A stretch of 64,000 bases of DNA, from contig CAKRIZ010000003.1 of NCBI GenBank assembly GCA_934351445.1, positions 1-64,000 on the forward strand, written 5' to 3'. Source of the stretch: an uncultured Eubacterium sp. Lineage in GTDB: Bacteria; Bacillota; Clostridia; Lachnospirales; Lachnospiraceae. A program made the position numbers and the translations under genes. The notes below the pieces were generated by a model. It saw only the letters and a list, made by a program, of their open reading frames with translations. It was not told the origin of the DNA and did no database searches. Shown one piece after another: positions 8,213 to 16,679 of this stretch (positions within the stretch are counted from its first letter, which is position 1; each line of letters opens with the position of its first letter).

Positions 8213-9220
8213 ATGGCGGCGACAATACGTGATATCAGAAATCAGACGGGACTGTCACTGGCGACGATTTCAAAATACCTGAATGGGAAAAATGTGCTAC
8301 CGGAGAATAAGGAAAAGATCGAGGCAGCCATCAAAGACCTGCATTACGAGGTGAATGAGATAGCCAGGGGATTGGTCACGAACAAGACGAATACAATCGG
8401 GATGATTGTATATGATATTGAGAGTATGTTTTCTGGCGTATTGATCCGGCACGTGGGTGAATACCTGCGCAGAGCGGGCTATGCGTTGCTCGTCTGCGAT
8501 TCCTGCAATGATGAGAAGGTCGAAGCGGATAATGTGCGGTTCCTTCTAAATAAGAAGGTAGAGGGGATTATCATTATTCCGGTGTCCCGCAAGGAGGAGT
8601 TCCTGCTTCCTGCCAAGGAGAAGAAGATCCCGGTTGTATTGATGGACCGGTCGTTTGCGGTATCGGATTTTGATTGTGTCAAGATCGACAACCGTATGGC
8701 TGGATTTCGCGCGACCAATCATCTGATCTCCTGTGGGCACAGAAAGATCGCGATCATTGCTTCACGCGTGGAATATACGGGCTGGGAGCGCTATAAGGGC
8801 TATCTGGAAGCGATGGATCAGGTGGGATTCGATGTGCCAAAGGAGTATTGCATGGTGGGCACCCATACGATTGAGTTCGGGTATGAGAGCATGGAGAAGC
8901 TGCTGGCGCTGAGCAACCGGCCGACAGCAGTGCTCATGACGAACTACGAGACATCGCTTGGAGCTGTCATGGCCGTAAACGAATCGTCCTATGATTGCCC
9001 GGAGGATATTTCCATGATGGGCTTTGATGACCTGATCATGTCCCATGTTGTCAAACCAAAACTGTGTATGGTTGTACAGCCGATGCGGGAGATCTGTGAA
9101 CAGGCAGTAGAACTGGTGCTTGGGCAGATTACAGCCCCGGAGGAACGACCGCCGATCGAACTCAGTATGGGAACAACGCTGCGCGAGGGAAACTCAATCA
9201 AGCCGTTGCAGGGAAAATAA
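8213..9220 (+). CDS. LacI-family transcriptional regulator
   Basis: This 335-residue protein has an N-terminal LacI helix-turn-helix (IRDIRNQTGLSLATISKYLN) with a hinge helix and a periplasmic-binding-like sensor domain. AAAGGA at 8201-8206 supports ATG 8213 rather than ATG 8192. It stands immediately upstream of a monosaccharide ABC importer whose promoter carries three LacI-type sites with central CG, so it most likely represses that operon in the absence of its sugar. One of the sites could alternatively serve a CcpA-like regulator. Confidence 0.92.
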   Translation: MAATIRDIRNQTGLSLATISKYLNGKNVLPENKEKIEAAIKDLHYEVNEIARGLVTNKTNTIGMIVYDIESMFSGVLIRHVGEYLRRAGYALLVCDSCNDEKVEADNVRFLLNKKVEGIIIIPVSRKEEFLLPAKEKKIPVVLMDRSFAVSDFDCVKIDNRMAGFRATNHLISCGHRKIAIIASRVEYTGWERYKGYLEAMDQVGFDVPKEYCMVGTHTIEFGYESMEKLLALSNRPTAVLMTNYETSLGAVMAVNESSYDCPEDISMMGFDDLIMSHVVKPKLCMVVQPMREICEQAVELVLGQITAPEERPPIELSMGTTLREGNSIKPLQGK

Positions 9221-9260
9221 CGGATTGACTGGCAGGGTGACTATTGTACTATCTTTTTCT

Positions 9261-9343
9261 TGAAACGTTCCATTCATAATAATTGACAATGAAACGTTTT
9301 GGGTGGATAATAAGGTTACTCAAAGGGTGAAGCGTTTCACCCT
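9261..9343 (+). promoter_or_regulatory. Sugar-importer promoter with three LacI/CcpA-type operators
   Basis: The promoter is TTGACA (9283-9288), 17 bp, GATAAT (9306-9311). Three related sites surround it: TGAAACGTTCCA (9261-9272) upstream, TGAAACGTTTTG (9290-9301) between -35 and -10, and AGGGTGAAGCGTTTCACCCT (9324-9343) downstream, the last with 8-bp perfect arms. The central CG and TGAAA/TTTCA halves fit LacI-family operators. Binding to the spacer and downstream sites would block transcription. Confidence 0.8.
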
Positions 9344-9384
9344 GATTACGCCAACACAAAAAACAATAGTTGGGAGGAAGAAAA

Positions 9385-10356
9385 TTGGAAAAGATTAAAC
9401 AAAATCCAATCGTGAAAAAAATCGGATTTAACAGAATCGTGCTATGTGGTGTACTGATCCTCATGTACATACTCTTTAGCGTGACATCGAAAGGATTTGC
9501 GGGTCTACCCCGTATCCTGAGTGCATTAAACTATGCATACTTTTTAGGATTTTTAGCACTGGGTGTTACCTTTGTTATCGCGACCGGAGGCATCGACTTC
9601 TCGATCGGACCGGTAATGTTCTGTGCAGCGTTGATCGCAGGCTATTGTCTGACAGGTCACGGATTGTCCACAGCAGTCTGTCTGGTCATCAGTATTCTGG
9701 TAGGTTTCCTGTTTGGATGCTTCAACGGATATCTGGTAGCGTACTGGACGGTGCCGCCGTTCATTGTATCCATGGCGAGCATGAATATCGCAAAAGGTCT
9801 TGCTTCTGTATTTACCAAGACACAGTCAGTGAGCTGGCCGCAGGCGGCTGAAGCAGCCGGATGGTTCAGAAAGCTCGTAAAAGTAGGCAGCTTTCCGGTA
9901 GGACTTGTGATTTTCCTCGCAGCGGCAGTGATCTGCTCGCTGATCCTGAACAATACAAAGGCCGGACGTTATATCCTGAGTCTTGGAAGCAATAAGGAAG
10001 CGGTTCGTCTTTCCGGCGTAAACGTAAAGAAGTGGGAGATGCTCGCATATGTGATCTGCGGAATACTGGTAGGTATCGCAGCGATCTTCTTCGTAGGAGC
10101 ATACACCACCGTACAGCCCGGTTATGGCGATCAGTATAATAACGAAGCGATCGCAGGTTGCGTAATGGGAGGAACTTCCATGGCAGGTGGTCTGGCGTCC
10201 ATCGGCGGAACCGTGATCGGTGTATTCATTATCTCACTTTTACAGGAAGGTATTCTGGCACTTGGTATCAATAAGAACTACCAGTTGATCATCACAGGTC
10301 TGATCGTTATTGTAGCGGTATACGCAGACGTTGTGGCAAGACGCAGAAAGAATTAA
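9385..10356 (+). CDS. Monosaccharide ABC importer, permease 1 (RbsC/MglC-like)
   Basis: This integral membrane protein of about 323 residues has 8-10 hydrophobic segments and the BPD_transp_2 signature (ATGGIDFSIGPV and RLSGVNVKKWEMLAYVICG). GGGAGG (9372-9377) supports a TTG start at 9385. It is the first gene of the importer operon and pairs with the second permease at 11921, with which it shares family and length; they probably form a heterodimeric channel. Substrate is likely a pentose or hexose but cannot be specified. Confidence 0.92.
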   Translation: MEKIKQNPIVKKIGFNRIVLCGVLILMYILFSVTSKGFAGLPRILSALNYAYFLGFLALGVTFVIATGGIDFSIGPVMFCAALIAGYCLTGHGLSTAVCLVISILVGFLFGCFNGYLVAYWTVPPFIVSMASMNIAKGLASVFTKTQSVSWPQAAEAAGWFRKLVKVGSFPVGLVIFLAAAVICSLILNNTKAGRYILSLGSNKEAVRLSGVNVKKWEMLAYVICGILVGIAAIFFVGAYTTVQPGYGDQYNNEAIAGCVMGGTSMAGGLASIGGTVIGVFIISLLQEGILALGINKNYQLIITGLIVIVAVYADVVARRRKN

Positions 10357-10408
10357 TTGTAAAAATTATTCGTAGAGCAGATACATACAGAAAGGTAAAG
10401 GTAAGACA

Positions 10409-11905
10409 ATGGGTGAAGTAATCTTAACGATGAAAGATATTGATAAGTCTTTCCCCGGTGTTCATGCACTTGATCATGTAAACTTTGAAGTGAAACGCGG
10501 AGAAGTACATGCGCTTATGGGAGAGAACGGAGCAGGTAAATCTACTTTGATGAAGGTGCTGACAGGTATCTACACAAAGGATTCCGGCACTATTACATTT
10601 GAAGGGAAAGAAACAGAGTTCCATAATACAAGAGAAGCACAGGATGCAGGTGTGGTTATCGTGCATCAGGAGCTGAATATGCTCGGTCATCTGACCGTAG
10701 CACAGAATATCTTCATTGGACGTGAGTTCAAAAAAGGTGTCAAGATCGATGACAAGAAGATGAATGAAGAAGCAAAGAAGCTGTTTGACAGACTTCACAT
10801 TGATATTGATCCGTCAGATACAATGTCAGATCTGACTGTCGGTAAGCAGCAGATGTGCGAGATCGCAAAGGCAATCTCACATGAGGCAAAGGTAATTATC
10901 TTTGATGAGCCGTCAGCAGCGCTGACAGAGTCAGAGATCGAGGAGCTGTTCAAGATCATCCGTGATCTGCGTGAACAGGATCTGGGTATTGTATATATCT
11001 CACACCGTATGGATGAGATCAAGGTCATCACAGATCGTGTAACAGTCATGAGAGATGGTACATATGTAGGTACTTTGATCACGAAAGACAGTACAAAGGA
11101 TGACATCATCAACATGATGGTTGGCCGTGTCATCTATGAAGACCCGAAGACAGAGAGCATGGTTGCACCTGATGCACCGGTTGTGTTAAAGGTAGATCAT
11201 CTGAACGCAGGAAAGATGGTACAGGATGTCAGCTTTGAACTTCGTAAGGGTGAGATCTTAGGTTTCTCCGGTTTGATGGGAGCAGGACGTACAGAGACCG
11301 CACGTGCGATCTTCGGTGCAGATCCGAAAGAGAGCGGAGATATCTATATCAATGGCGAGAAAGTAACGATTAATTCTCCGCAGGATGCGGTTAGATGTGG
11401 TATCGGTTATCTGTCCGAGGATCGTAAGCGTTACGGAATCGTTGTACAGAAAACAGTTGCTGAGAACTCTACGATGGCATGTCTGGAGAACTTTATGTCA
11501 GGAATTTTCATCAACAAGAAAAAAGAGAAAAAGGTTGCACAAGATTATGTAGAATCATTGGCAACAAAGACACCGAGTGTAGATCAGCTGGTAGTAAATC
11601 TGTCAGGTGGTAACCAGCAGAAGGTCGTTATCGCCAAGTGGCTGATCAATGACTGCGATATCCTGATCTTTGATGAGCCGACCCGTGGTATTGATGTCGG
11701 AGCGAAAAACGAGATTTACAAATTGATGAACAAGCTGGCAAGCGAAGGAAAGTCCATCATTATGATCTCCTCAGAAATGACTGAGATTTTACGAATGAGT
11801 GATCGTATCGTGGTAATGTGTGAGGGAAGAAAGACCGGAGAGGTCAGGATCGAAGAAGCAACACAGGAAGTTATCATGAATATGGCAACACGAGAGATTG
11901 GTTAA
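10409..11905 (+). CDS. Monosaccharide ABC importer, double ATPase (RbsA/MglA-like)
   Basis: This 498-residue protein holds two ABC cassettes, as usual for RbsA/MglA/XylG. The first has Walker A GENGAGKST near residue 38; the second has the signature LSGGNQQKVVIAKWL and Walker B LIFDEPTRGIDVG. The first half has an atypical signature (LTVGKQQMCEIAKAI), which is normal for this family. It energises sugar import through the two permeases. It lies 52 bp after permease 1 and 15 bp before permease 2. Confidence 0.95.
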   Translation: MGEVILTMKDIDKSFPGVHALDHVNFEVKRGEVHALMGENGAGKSTLMKVLTGIYTKDSGTITFEGKETEFHNTREAQDAGVVIVHQELNMLGHLTVAQNIFIGREFKKGVKIDDKKMNEEAKKLFDRLHIDIDPSDTMSDLTVGKQQMCEIAKAISHEAKVIIFDEPSAALTESEIEELFKIIRDLREQDLGIVYISHRMDEIKVITDRVTVMRDGTYVGTLITKDSTKDDIINMMVGRVIYEDPKTESMVAPDAPVVLKVDHLNAGKMVQDVSFELRKGEILGFSGLMGAGRTETARAIFGADPKESGDIYINGEKVTINSPQDAVRCGIGYLSEDRKRYGIVVQKTVAENSTMACLENFMSGIFINKKKEKKVAQDYVESLATKTPSVDQLVVNLSGGNQQKVVIAKWLINDCDILIFDEPTRGIDVGAKNEIYKLMNKLASEGKSIIMISSEMTEILRMSDRIVVMCEGRKTGEVRIEEATQEVIMNMATREIG

Positions 11906-11920
11906 GGAGGAGAGAGGACA

Positions 11921-12898
11921 ATGAAAAAGAAATCATCTATTTTTACGAGTCAGAAGTTCATCGTACTCCTGGTAGTAATCGTATTATTTGCATTTTTTAG
12001 TATTATTAGTGAGAACTTCAGACAGTACTCAACACTTATGAGTATTCTGGATTATTCCTATTACATCATTTTGATGTCAATCGGTGTAACCTTCCCGTTG
12101 ATCACCGGTGGTGTTGACCTTTCTATCGGTACAGGTCTGATCTGTTATTCACTGGCTGGTGGATACCTGATCACCCAGAAGGGAATGCCTGTAGCAGTAG
12201 GACTTTTAGTAACAATTTTAATCGGTATTCTGATCGGATTATTGAACGGTGTACTGGTAGCAGTCATGGATCTGCCGCCGTTTTTGACAACATTGTGTAC
12301 CTGCATGATCACACGTGGTCTCGGATCTATCTTCTCAAAGGGATTCGGTATCTCATGGCCGGCAGCTGGAGCTGATGGTGGCTGGTTCAGAAGTATCTTC
12401 AAGATCACTACGGCAAGCGGAACCAAGATCCCGATCGGTTTCCTCTGGATGCTGATCATCGTAGCAATCATGGCATTCGTGCTGAATCATACGAAGATGG
12501 GTCGTTATACGATCGCGATCGGAAGTAATAAAGAAGCAACCAGATTATCTGGTGTAAACGTAAAGTTCTACCATGTAATGGCATATGTAATCTCCGGATT
12601 TTTTGCAGCATTGGCTGCGATCGCTTACTCAGCGGTATTCGCGACCGTACAGCCCGGTACCGGAGCAGGCTTCGAGCTGGAGGCGATCGGTGGTGCGATC
12701 ATCGGTGGTGTATCTGCATCCGGTGGTATTGGTTCTGTAGAAGGCTCACTGGTCGGTGTATTCGTTATCTGTCTGTTAAAGACTGGACTTCCTTACATCG
12801 GACTTCAGGCAAACTGGCAGCAGATCATTACCGGACTTGTACTGATCGGTGCGGTTATGGTAGATATCATTAAAAAGAAGAGAGCAGAGGTTCACTAA
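11921..12898 (+). CDS. Monosaccharide ABC importer, permease 2 (RbsC/MglC-like)
   Basis: This 325-residue membrane protein is homologous to permease 1 (shared ITGGVDLSIGTG and RLSGVNVKFYHVMAYVISG). AAGGAGG precedes the ATG. Having two different permeases around one double ATPase differs from the standard rbs operon with one permease and points to a heterodimeric translocation pore. The stop is followed by 110 bp before the receptor gene; this gap contains a short TACCA/TGGTA hairpin near 12978-12991 and no clear terminator. Confidence 0.92.
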   Translation: MKKKSSIFTSQKFIVLLVVIVLFAFFSIISENFRQYSTLMSILDYSYYIILMSIGVTFPLITGGVDLSIGTGLICYSLAGGYLITQKGMPVAVGLLVTILIGILIGLLNGVLVAVMDLPPFLTTLCTCMITRGLGSIFSKGFGISWPAAGADGGWFRSIFKITTASGTKIPIGFLWMLIIVAIMAFVLNHTKMGRYTIAIGSNKEATRLSGVNVKFYHVMAYVISGFFAALAAIAYSAVFATVQPGTGAGFELEAIGGAIIGGVSASGGIGSVEGSLVGVFVICLLKTGLPYIGLQANWQQIITGLVLIGAVMVDIIKKKRAEVH

Positions 12899-13008
12899 GA
12901 GAGTGTCTTTGCGCACAGAATGTTCACAATTTTATGTTACACTAAAAAGATATAAGACCGGAGGGGTTTTATATACATACCACAAATGGTACAAAAGGAG
13001 GACAAAAA

Positions 13009-14208
13009 ATGAAAAAGAAAGTTTTAGCAAGCTTATTGTGTGTAGCAATGGCAGCAACAATGGTAGTTGGATGTGGATCTAAGACAGATGCACCTGCAGA
13101 TGCTCCCGCAGCAGATGACGCAGCAGCAGACGATGCAGCTACAGATGACGCAGCAGCAGATGATGCAGCTACAGATGACGCAGCAACAACAGATGATGCA
13201 GCAGCAGGTGGAGATTATCACTTCGAGATCATCGTTAAGTCTTACCAGTCATCGTACTGGCAGGCAGCTGTTAAGGGTGTTGAGCAGGAAGCAGCTAAGC
13301 TTGGTGTAAGCTACAACTGTACAGGACCGAACGCTGAGTCAGATATCGCTGATCAGGTTAACATGCTGAACAACGCAATCAATGCTGACGGTGTAGATGG
13401 TATCGGTCTTGCAGCTTGTGATCAGTCTGCATGCTTAGACGCTTTACAGACAGCTATGGACAAGGGAATTCCGGTAGTATGTTTCGACTCTGGTATCCCG
13501 GATGCTCCTGAAGGATCTGTATTATCAACTGTTGCAACAGACAACTATGGCGCTGGTGCTACCGCTGCTGAGAATCTGTATGCTGCATTAAAGGATAAGA
13601 TCGCTGCAGCTACCGCTCCGGTTCGTGTCGGTGAGGTAAACCAGGAGGCTACTTCTGAGTCTATTATCAACCGTGGTCTTGGATTCATCGATAAGTTTGC
13701 TGAGTTAGCAAAGGCTGATGGCAAGAGTGTTGCAGTTATCGGAAATGACAAGTATGTAAACGATGCAAAGGCTGAGACCGTTGCAGAGGCAGATGCTGAT
13801 ATCATCATCGAAGTAGCAGTTCCCGCACAGACAACTGTAGAGTTATGTGCAACTGAGGCTTCAGCTATCATGAACAAGAAGGATACAATCGGTATGTTCG
13901 GTTCTAACCAGGTAGCAGCTGAAGGTGTCTTAACAGCAAACGACAACCTGAATGTATTAGGAACAGATCCTGAGACCTCTATCTTAGCAGCTGGTTTCGA
14001 TGCTGGTTCAGTTATCAAGGGCGCTATCACAGATGGTAAGATGTACGGTGCAGTTACCCAGTCTCCTTTAGCAATGGGTATCACCACAATCGACACTCTG
14101 TACGCAATCGCTTCTGGTCAGACAGTATCTGATGTTCCTACCGAGGGATATTGGTACAATGCAGACAACATGAACGATGAGTCTATCGCTCCCAACCTGT
14201 ATGACTAA
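13009..14208 (+). CDS. Monosaccharide ABC importer, substrate-binding lipoprotein
   Basis: This 399-residue lipoprotein has its lipobox Cys at residue 22 (VVGCGS). A low-complexity Asp/Ala/Thr linker at about 26-65 separates the lipid anchor from a type-1 periplasmic binding domain (VKSYQSSYWQAAVKGVEQEA; PVVCFDSGIPDAPEGSV). It captures the sugar outside the cell and delivers it to the two permeases. It is the last gene of the operon, closed by a strong terminator. Codon use is strongly biased as expected for a highly expressed receptor. Confidence 0.93.
   Translation: MKKKVLASLLCVAMAATMVVGCGSKTDAPADAPAADDAAADDAATDDAAADDAATDDAATTDDAAAGGDYHFEIIVKSYQSSYWQAAVKGVEQEAAKLGVSYNCTGPNAESDIADQVNMLNNAINADGVDGIGLAACDQSACLDALQTAMDKGIPVVCFDSGIPDAPEGSVLSTVATDNYGAGATAAENLYAALKDKIAAATAPVRVGEVNQEATSESIINRGLGFIDKFAELAKADGKSVAVIGNDKYVNDAKAETVAEADADIIIEVAVPAQTTVELCATEASAIMNKKDTIGMFGSNQVAAEGVLTANDNLNVLGTDPETSILAAGFDAGSVIKGAITDGKMYGAVTQSPLAMGITTIDTLYAIASGQTVSDVPTEGYWYNADNMNDESIAPNLYD
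13090..13203 (+). repeat. Internal low-complexity repeat encoding a DDAA linker
   Basis: The segment is built from short near-repeats of the type GCAGATGACGCAGCA, which encode repeated ADDAA/TDDAA units. It forms the spacer between lipid anchor and sugar-binding domain and is likely to vary in length between strains by slippage. Confidence 0.8.
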
Positions 14209-14247
14209 TCTTTGAATTAGATTGTGAGTTTCTAATTTAATAACAAC

Positions 14248-14282
14248 AAAAGGCTTCGTGCTATTGCACGAAGCCTTTTGTT
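14248..14282 (+). terminator. Intrinsic terminator of the sugar importer operon
   Basis: AAAAGGCTTCGTGC and GCACGAAGCCTTTT form a 14-bp stem with a TATT loop, ending in the T-run of the right arm. Confidence 0.92.
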
Positions 14283-14387
14283 ATGCACACCATTTGTCTG
14301 CTGCGACATATAGTATAGTATCCTGACTGTGAAGCTGCTGAACAGTTAGCGATTCTAAAAGAATAAAAATAGCAGGAGGCAGATAGA

Positions 14388-15242
14388 ATGGCAACATTTT
14401 ATAATCAGGCGACGCTTTCCTATGGTGGAAATACGACGACATCTAACATTACAACAGGAGAATTGCTGGATGCATTGACTGCAGTAAAGACCGCACTTCG
14501 CGGGACTTATACAGCGAATGATACAATCACCTATGTACTCAGTCTGGTAAATACGAGTGCAGGCGCATTGACCAATCTTACGATCACAGATGATCTCGGT
14601 GCATTTGCATATAATACGCAGACACTTTATCCGTTGACCTATGTGGCTGGTTCACTTCGTTATCTGGTGAACGGTGTGCTGCAGACACAGCCGGTAGTCG
14701 CAGCGGGACCGCCATTGACAGTCACCGGAATTAATATACCGGCAGGCGCAAACGCAACCATTATTTATGAGGCAGCGGTGAACCAGTTTGCACCACTGAC
14801 AGAAGGTTCAACCATTACCAATACGGCGACGATCAGTGGCGGTGGGTTGACTGCAAGTGTAGATGCGACGGCGGTACTGACAACGCAGAACAGACCGGCA
14901 TTGACGATCAATAAATCTCTATCGCCGACGACGGTGACAGAAAATGGTCAGATCACCTATACGTTTACGATTCAGAATACGGGAAGTGCACCGGCTACAG
15001 CGACAGATGATGCAACTGTGACAGATACGTTCAATCCTGTTTTAAAGGGAATTGCGGTTAACTTCAATAATACGGCATGGACAGAACCTGCAAATTATAG
15101 CTATAACACCGAGACAGGCGTATTTACGACATTGCCCGGACAGATCACCGTTCCGGCGGCTGTTTATACGCGGGATCCTGCAACAGGTGCATGGATCGTG
15201 ACACCCGGAGTCAGCACGCTGGTAGTAACAGGTACTGTATAA
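14388..15242 (+). CDS. DUF11-domain repeat protein without signal peptide
   Basis: This 284-residue protein has two DUF11-like beta-sandwich units. The first covers about residues 35-160 (TANDTITYVLSLVNTSAG) and the second about 170-284 (VTENGQITYTFTIQNTGSAP). The protein is Thr/Asn/Ala rich and almost free of Cys and charged residues, as in surface adhesin stalks. It begins directly with MATFYNQATLSY and shows no signal peptide, membrane anchor or LPXTG motif. GGAGG precedes the ATG. It may be exported by another route or be part of the spore surface; no function can be assigned. Confidence 0.75.
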   Translation: MATFYNQATLSYGGNTTTSNITTGELLDALTAVKTALRGTYTANDTITYVLSLVNTSAGALTNLTITDDLGAFAYNTQTLYPLTYVAGSLRYLVNGVLQTQPVVAAGPPLTVTGINIPAGANATIIYEAAVNQFAPLTEGSTITNTATISGGGLTASVDATAVLTTQNRPALTINKSLSPTTVTENGQITYTFTIQNTGSAPATATDDATVTDTFNPVLKGIAVNFNNTAWTEPANYSYNTETGVFTTLPGQITVPAAVYTRDPATGAWIVTPGVSTLVVTGTV

Positions 15243-15245
15243 GAC

Positions 15246-15289
15246 AACAATGGCTGTGGCATTCTTGCCCCAGCCATTGTTCCTGTTTT
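15246..15289 (+). terminator. Intrinsic terminator after the DUF11 gene
   Basis: A perfect 11-bp stem AACAATGGCTG (15246-15256) / CAGCCATTGTT (15271-15281) is followed by CCTGTTTTA. It lies between the DUF11 gene and the convergent ridA gene. Confidence 0.75.
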
Positions 15290-15662
15290 ATGCTAATTCA
15301 GCGATGACCTCGATCTCGGCCAGGACATTTTTCGGTAATGCTTTGACTGCGACACAGGAACGCGCAGGTTTGCTCGTGAAATATGCACCATACACTTCGT
15401 TGAATGCTGCAAAATCGGACATTTCAGCGAGAAAACAGGTCGTTTTTACGACGGAGTCATACGTGCAGCCGGCTTCTGCGAGTAATGCACCGATATTCTC
15501 ACAGATGCATTTGGTCTGATCTTCAATGGTAGATCCGTTTACTTCACCGGTTGCCGGATCGAGTGCGATCTGACCTGAGAAAAAGACGAGGTTTCCGACG
15601 ATCTTGCCTTGTGAATAAGGACCAATGGCAGCGGGTGCGTTGCTAGTTGCGATTGTTTTCAT
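15288..15662 (-). CDS. ridA: RidA family enamine/imine deaminase
   Basis: This 124-residue protein spans the full RidA (YjgF/YER057c) fold. It carries GPYSQGKIVGNLVFFSGQ and the conserved Arg in KPARSCVAV that contacts the substrate carboxylate. RidA hydrolyses reactive 2-aminoacrylate and related enamines made by pyridoxal-phosphate enzymes. It lies downstream of the por operon on the same strand, but a terminator at 15700-15726 separates them. A ribosome-binding site (GAAGGTAAT on the minus strand) precedes the ATG. Confidence 0.93.
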   Translation of the reverse strand: MKTIATSNAPAAIGPYSQGKIVGNLVFFSGQIALDPATGEVNGSTIEDQTKCICENIGALLAEAGCTYDSVVKTTCFLAEMSDFAAFNEVYGAYFTSKPARSCVAVKALPKNVLAEIEVIAELA

Positions 15663-15699
15663 GTGATTACCTTCTTTCGATTAAATAAAAATATAATGA

Positions 15700-15726
15700 A
15701 GAGGTCTGCTTGTGATGCAGACCTCT
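15700..15726 (-). terminator. Intrinsic terminator of the por operon
   Basis: A perfect 10-bp stem AGAGGTCTGC/GCAGACCTCT with a 7-nt loop is followed on the minus strand by a T-rich stretch (TTATATTTTTATT). It falls 4 bp after the porB stop. Confidence 0.85.
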
Positions 15727-15730
15727 CAGG

Positions 15731-16672
15731 TTATGCGTTACAACGTGTCAGGAGTTCTTCCCAACGGCGGTCTGTCTCAGCCTGGAATGCCTCGATCAGA
15801 TGCTCGTTTCCTGACTTGAACAAATGCTTGAAACGTCCCTGCTTGCGCAGAAAATCTTCGAGCGGGAGCTTCTTTTTCGGCTCATAGTTCAAGATCCACT
15901 TTCCATCTACGACCTCAAATAAAGGCCAGTAGCAGGTCTCTACGCCCAGTTTACAGATCTCAATGATATCCGGGGCATCATATTTCCAGCCACGCGGACA
16001 GGGAGCCATGATATTCAAGAATGCTGCGCCCGGGGTATAGATTGCTTTCTCGGACTTGATGTACAGATCCTTCATGTTGCCAATGAAGGTCGTCTGCGCA
16101 ACATACGGAATGTTGTGTGCAGCGATGATTGCAGCCAGATCCTTGCGTCCCTGCGGCTTTCCATCAGAATGAGTACCGTTCGGGGTGGTCGTCGTATCTG
16201 CAAAATGCGGGGTCGCAGAACTGCGTTGGATACCGGTATTCATGTAGGCACCGTTATCGTAGCAGACATAGACGAGGTCGTGTCCGCGCTCCATGGCACC
16301 GGAGAGGGACTGCAGACCGATGTCATAAGTACCGCCGTCGCCTCCGAATGTGATAAATTTGTAATCTTCCTTGATTTTTCCACGCTTCTTCAGTGCGTGA
16401 TATGCAGTCTCCACACCGGAAAGCGTAGCTCCGGCATTCTCAAATGCATTGTGGATATAGCTATCCTCATAGGCTGTATATGGATACATGTAGGAGGATA
16501 CCTCCAGACAGCCGGTGGCATTGCCGATGACAGCTTTATCTCCGGGATGTAGTGCTTTTAGGACGTTGCGCACAGCGATCGTTCCGCCGCAGCCGGCACA
16601 CATACGGTGTCCGGGTGCCAGACGCTCCTGCCGTCCCTGTATTTCTTTATAATGAAATGCTTTCTGTTCCAT
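15731..16672 (-). CDS. porB: 2-oxoacid:ferredoxin oxidoreductase, beta subunit
   Basis: This 313-residue thiamine-diphosphate-binding subunit has the cluster-ligand motif HRMCAGCGGTIA near residues 22-33 and the ThDP motif GDGGTYDIGLQS followed by YDNGAYMNTGIQRS. The enzyme oxidises pyruvate or a related 2-oxoacid to the acyl-CoA and reduces ferredoxin. It is the last gene of the G-D-A-B operon, 7 bp after porA. Pyruvate versus branched-chain oxoacid specificity cannot be decided from the sequence alone. Confidence 0.93.
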   Translation of the reverse strand: MEQKAFHYKEIQGRQERLAPGHRMCAGCGGTIAVRNVLKALHPGDKAVIGNATGCLEVSSYMYPYTAYEDSYIHNAFENAGATLSGVETAYHALKKRGKIKEDYKFITFGGDGGTYDIGLQSLSGAMERGHDLVYVCYDNGAYMNTGIQRSSATPHFADTTTTPNGTHSDGKPQGRKDLAAIIAAHNIPYVAQTTFIGNMKDLYIKSEKAIYTPGAAFLNIMAPCPRGWKYDAPDIIEICKLGVETCYWPLFEVVDGKWILNYEPKKKLPLEDFLRKQGRFKHLFKSGNEHLIEAFQAETDRRWEELLTRCNA

Positions 16673-16679
16673 GATTCAC

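Noticed and set aside
13033..13221. Minus-strand frame of 62 residues rich in Cys and Ile
   Set aside because: It is the antisense image of the Asp/Ala repeat linker in the sugar-binding lipoprotein; composition results from the DNA repeat.
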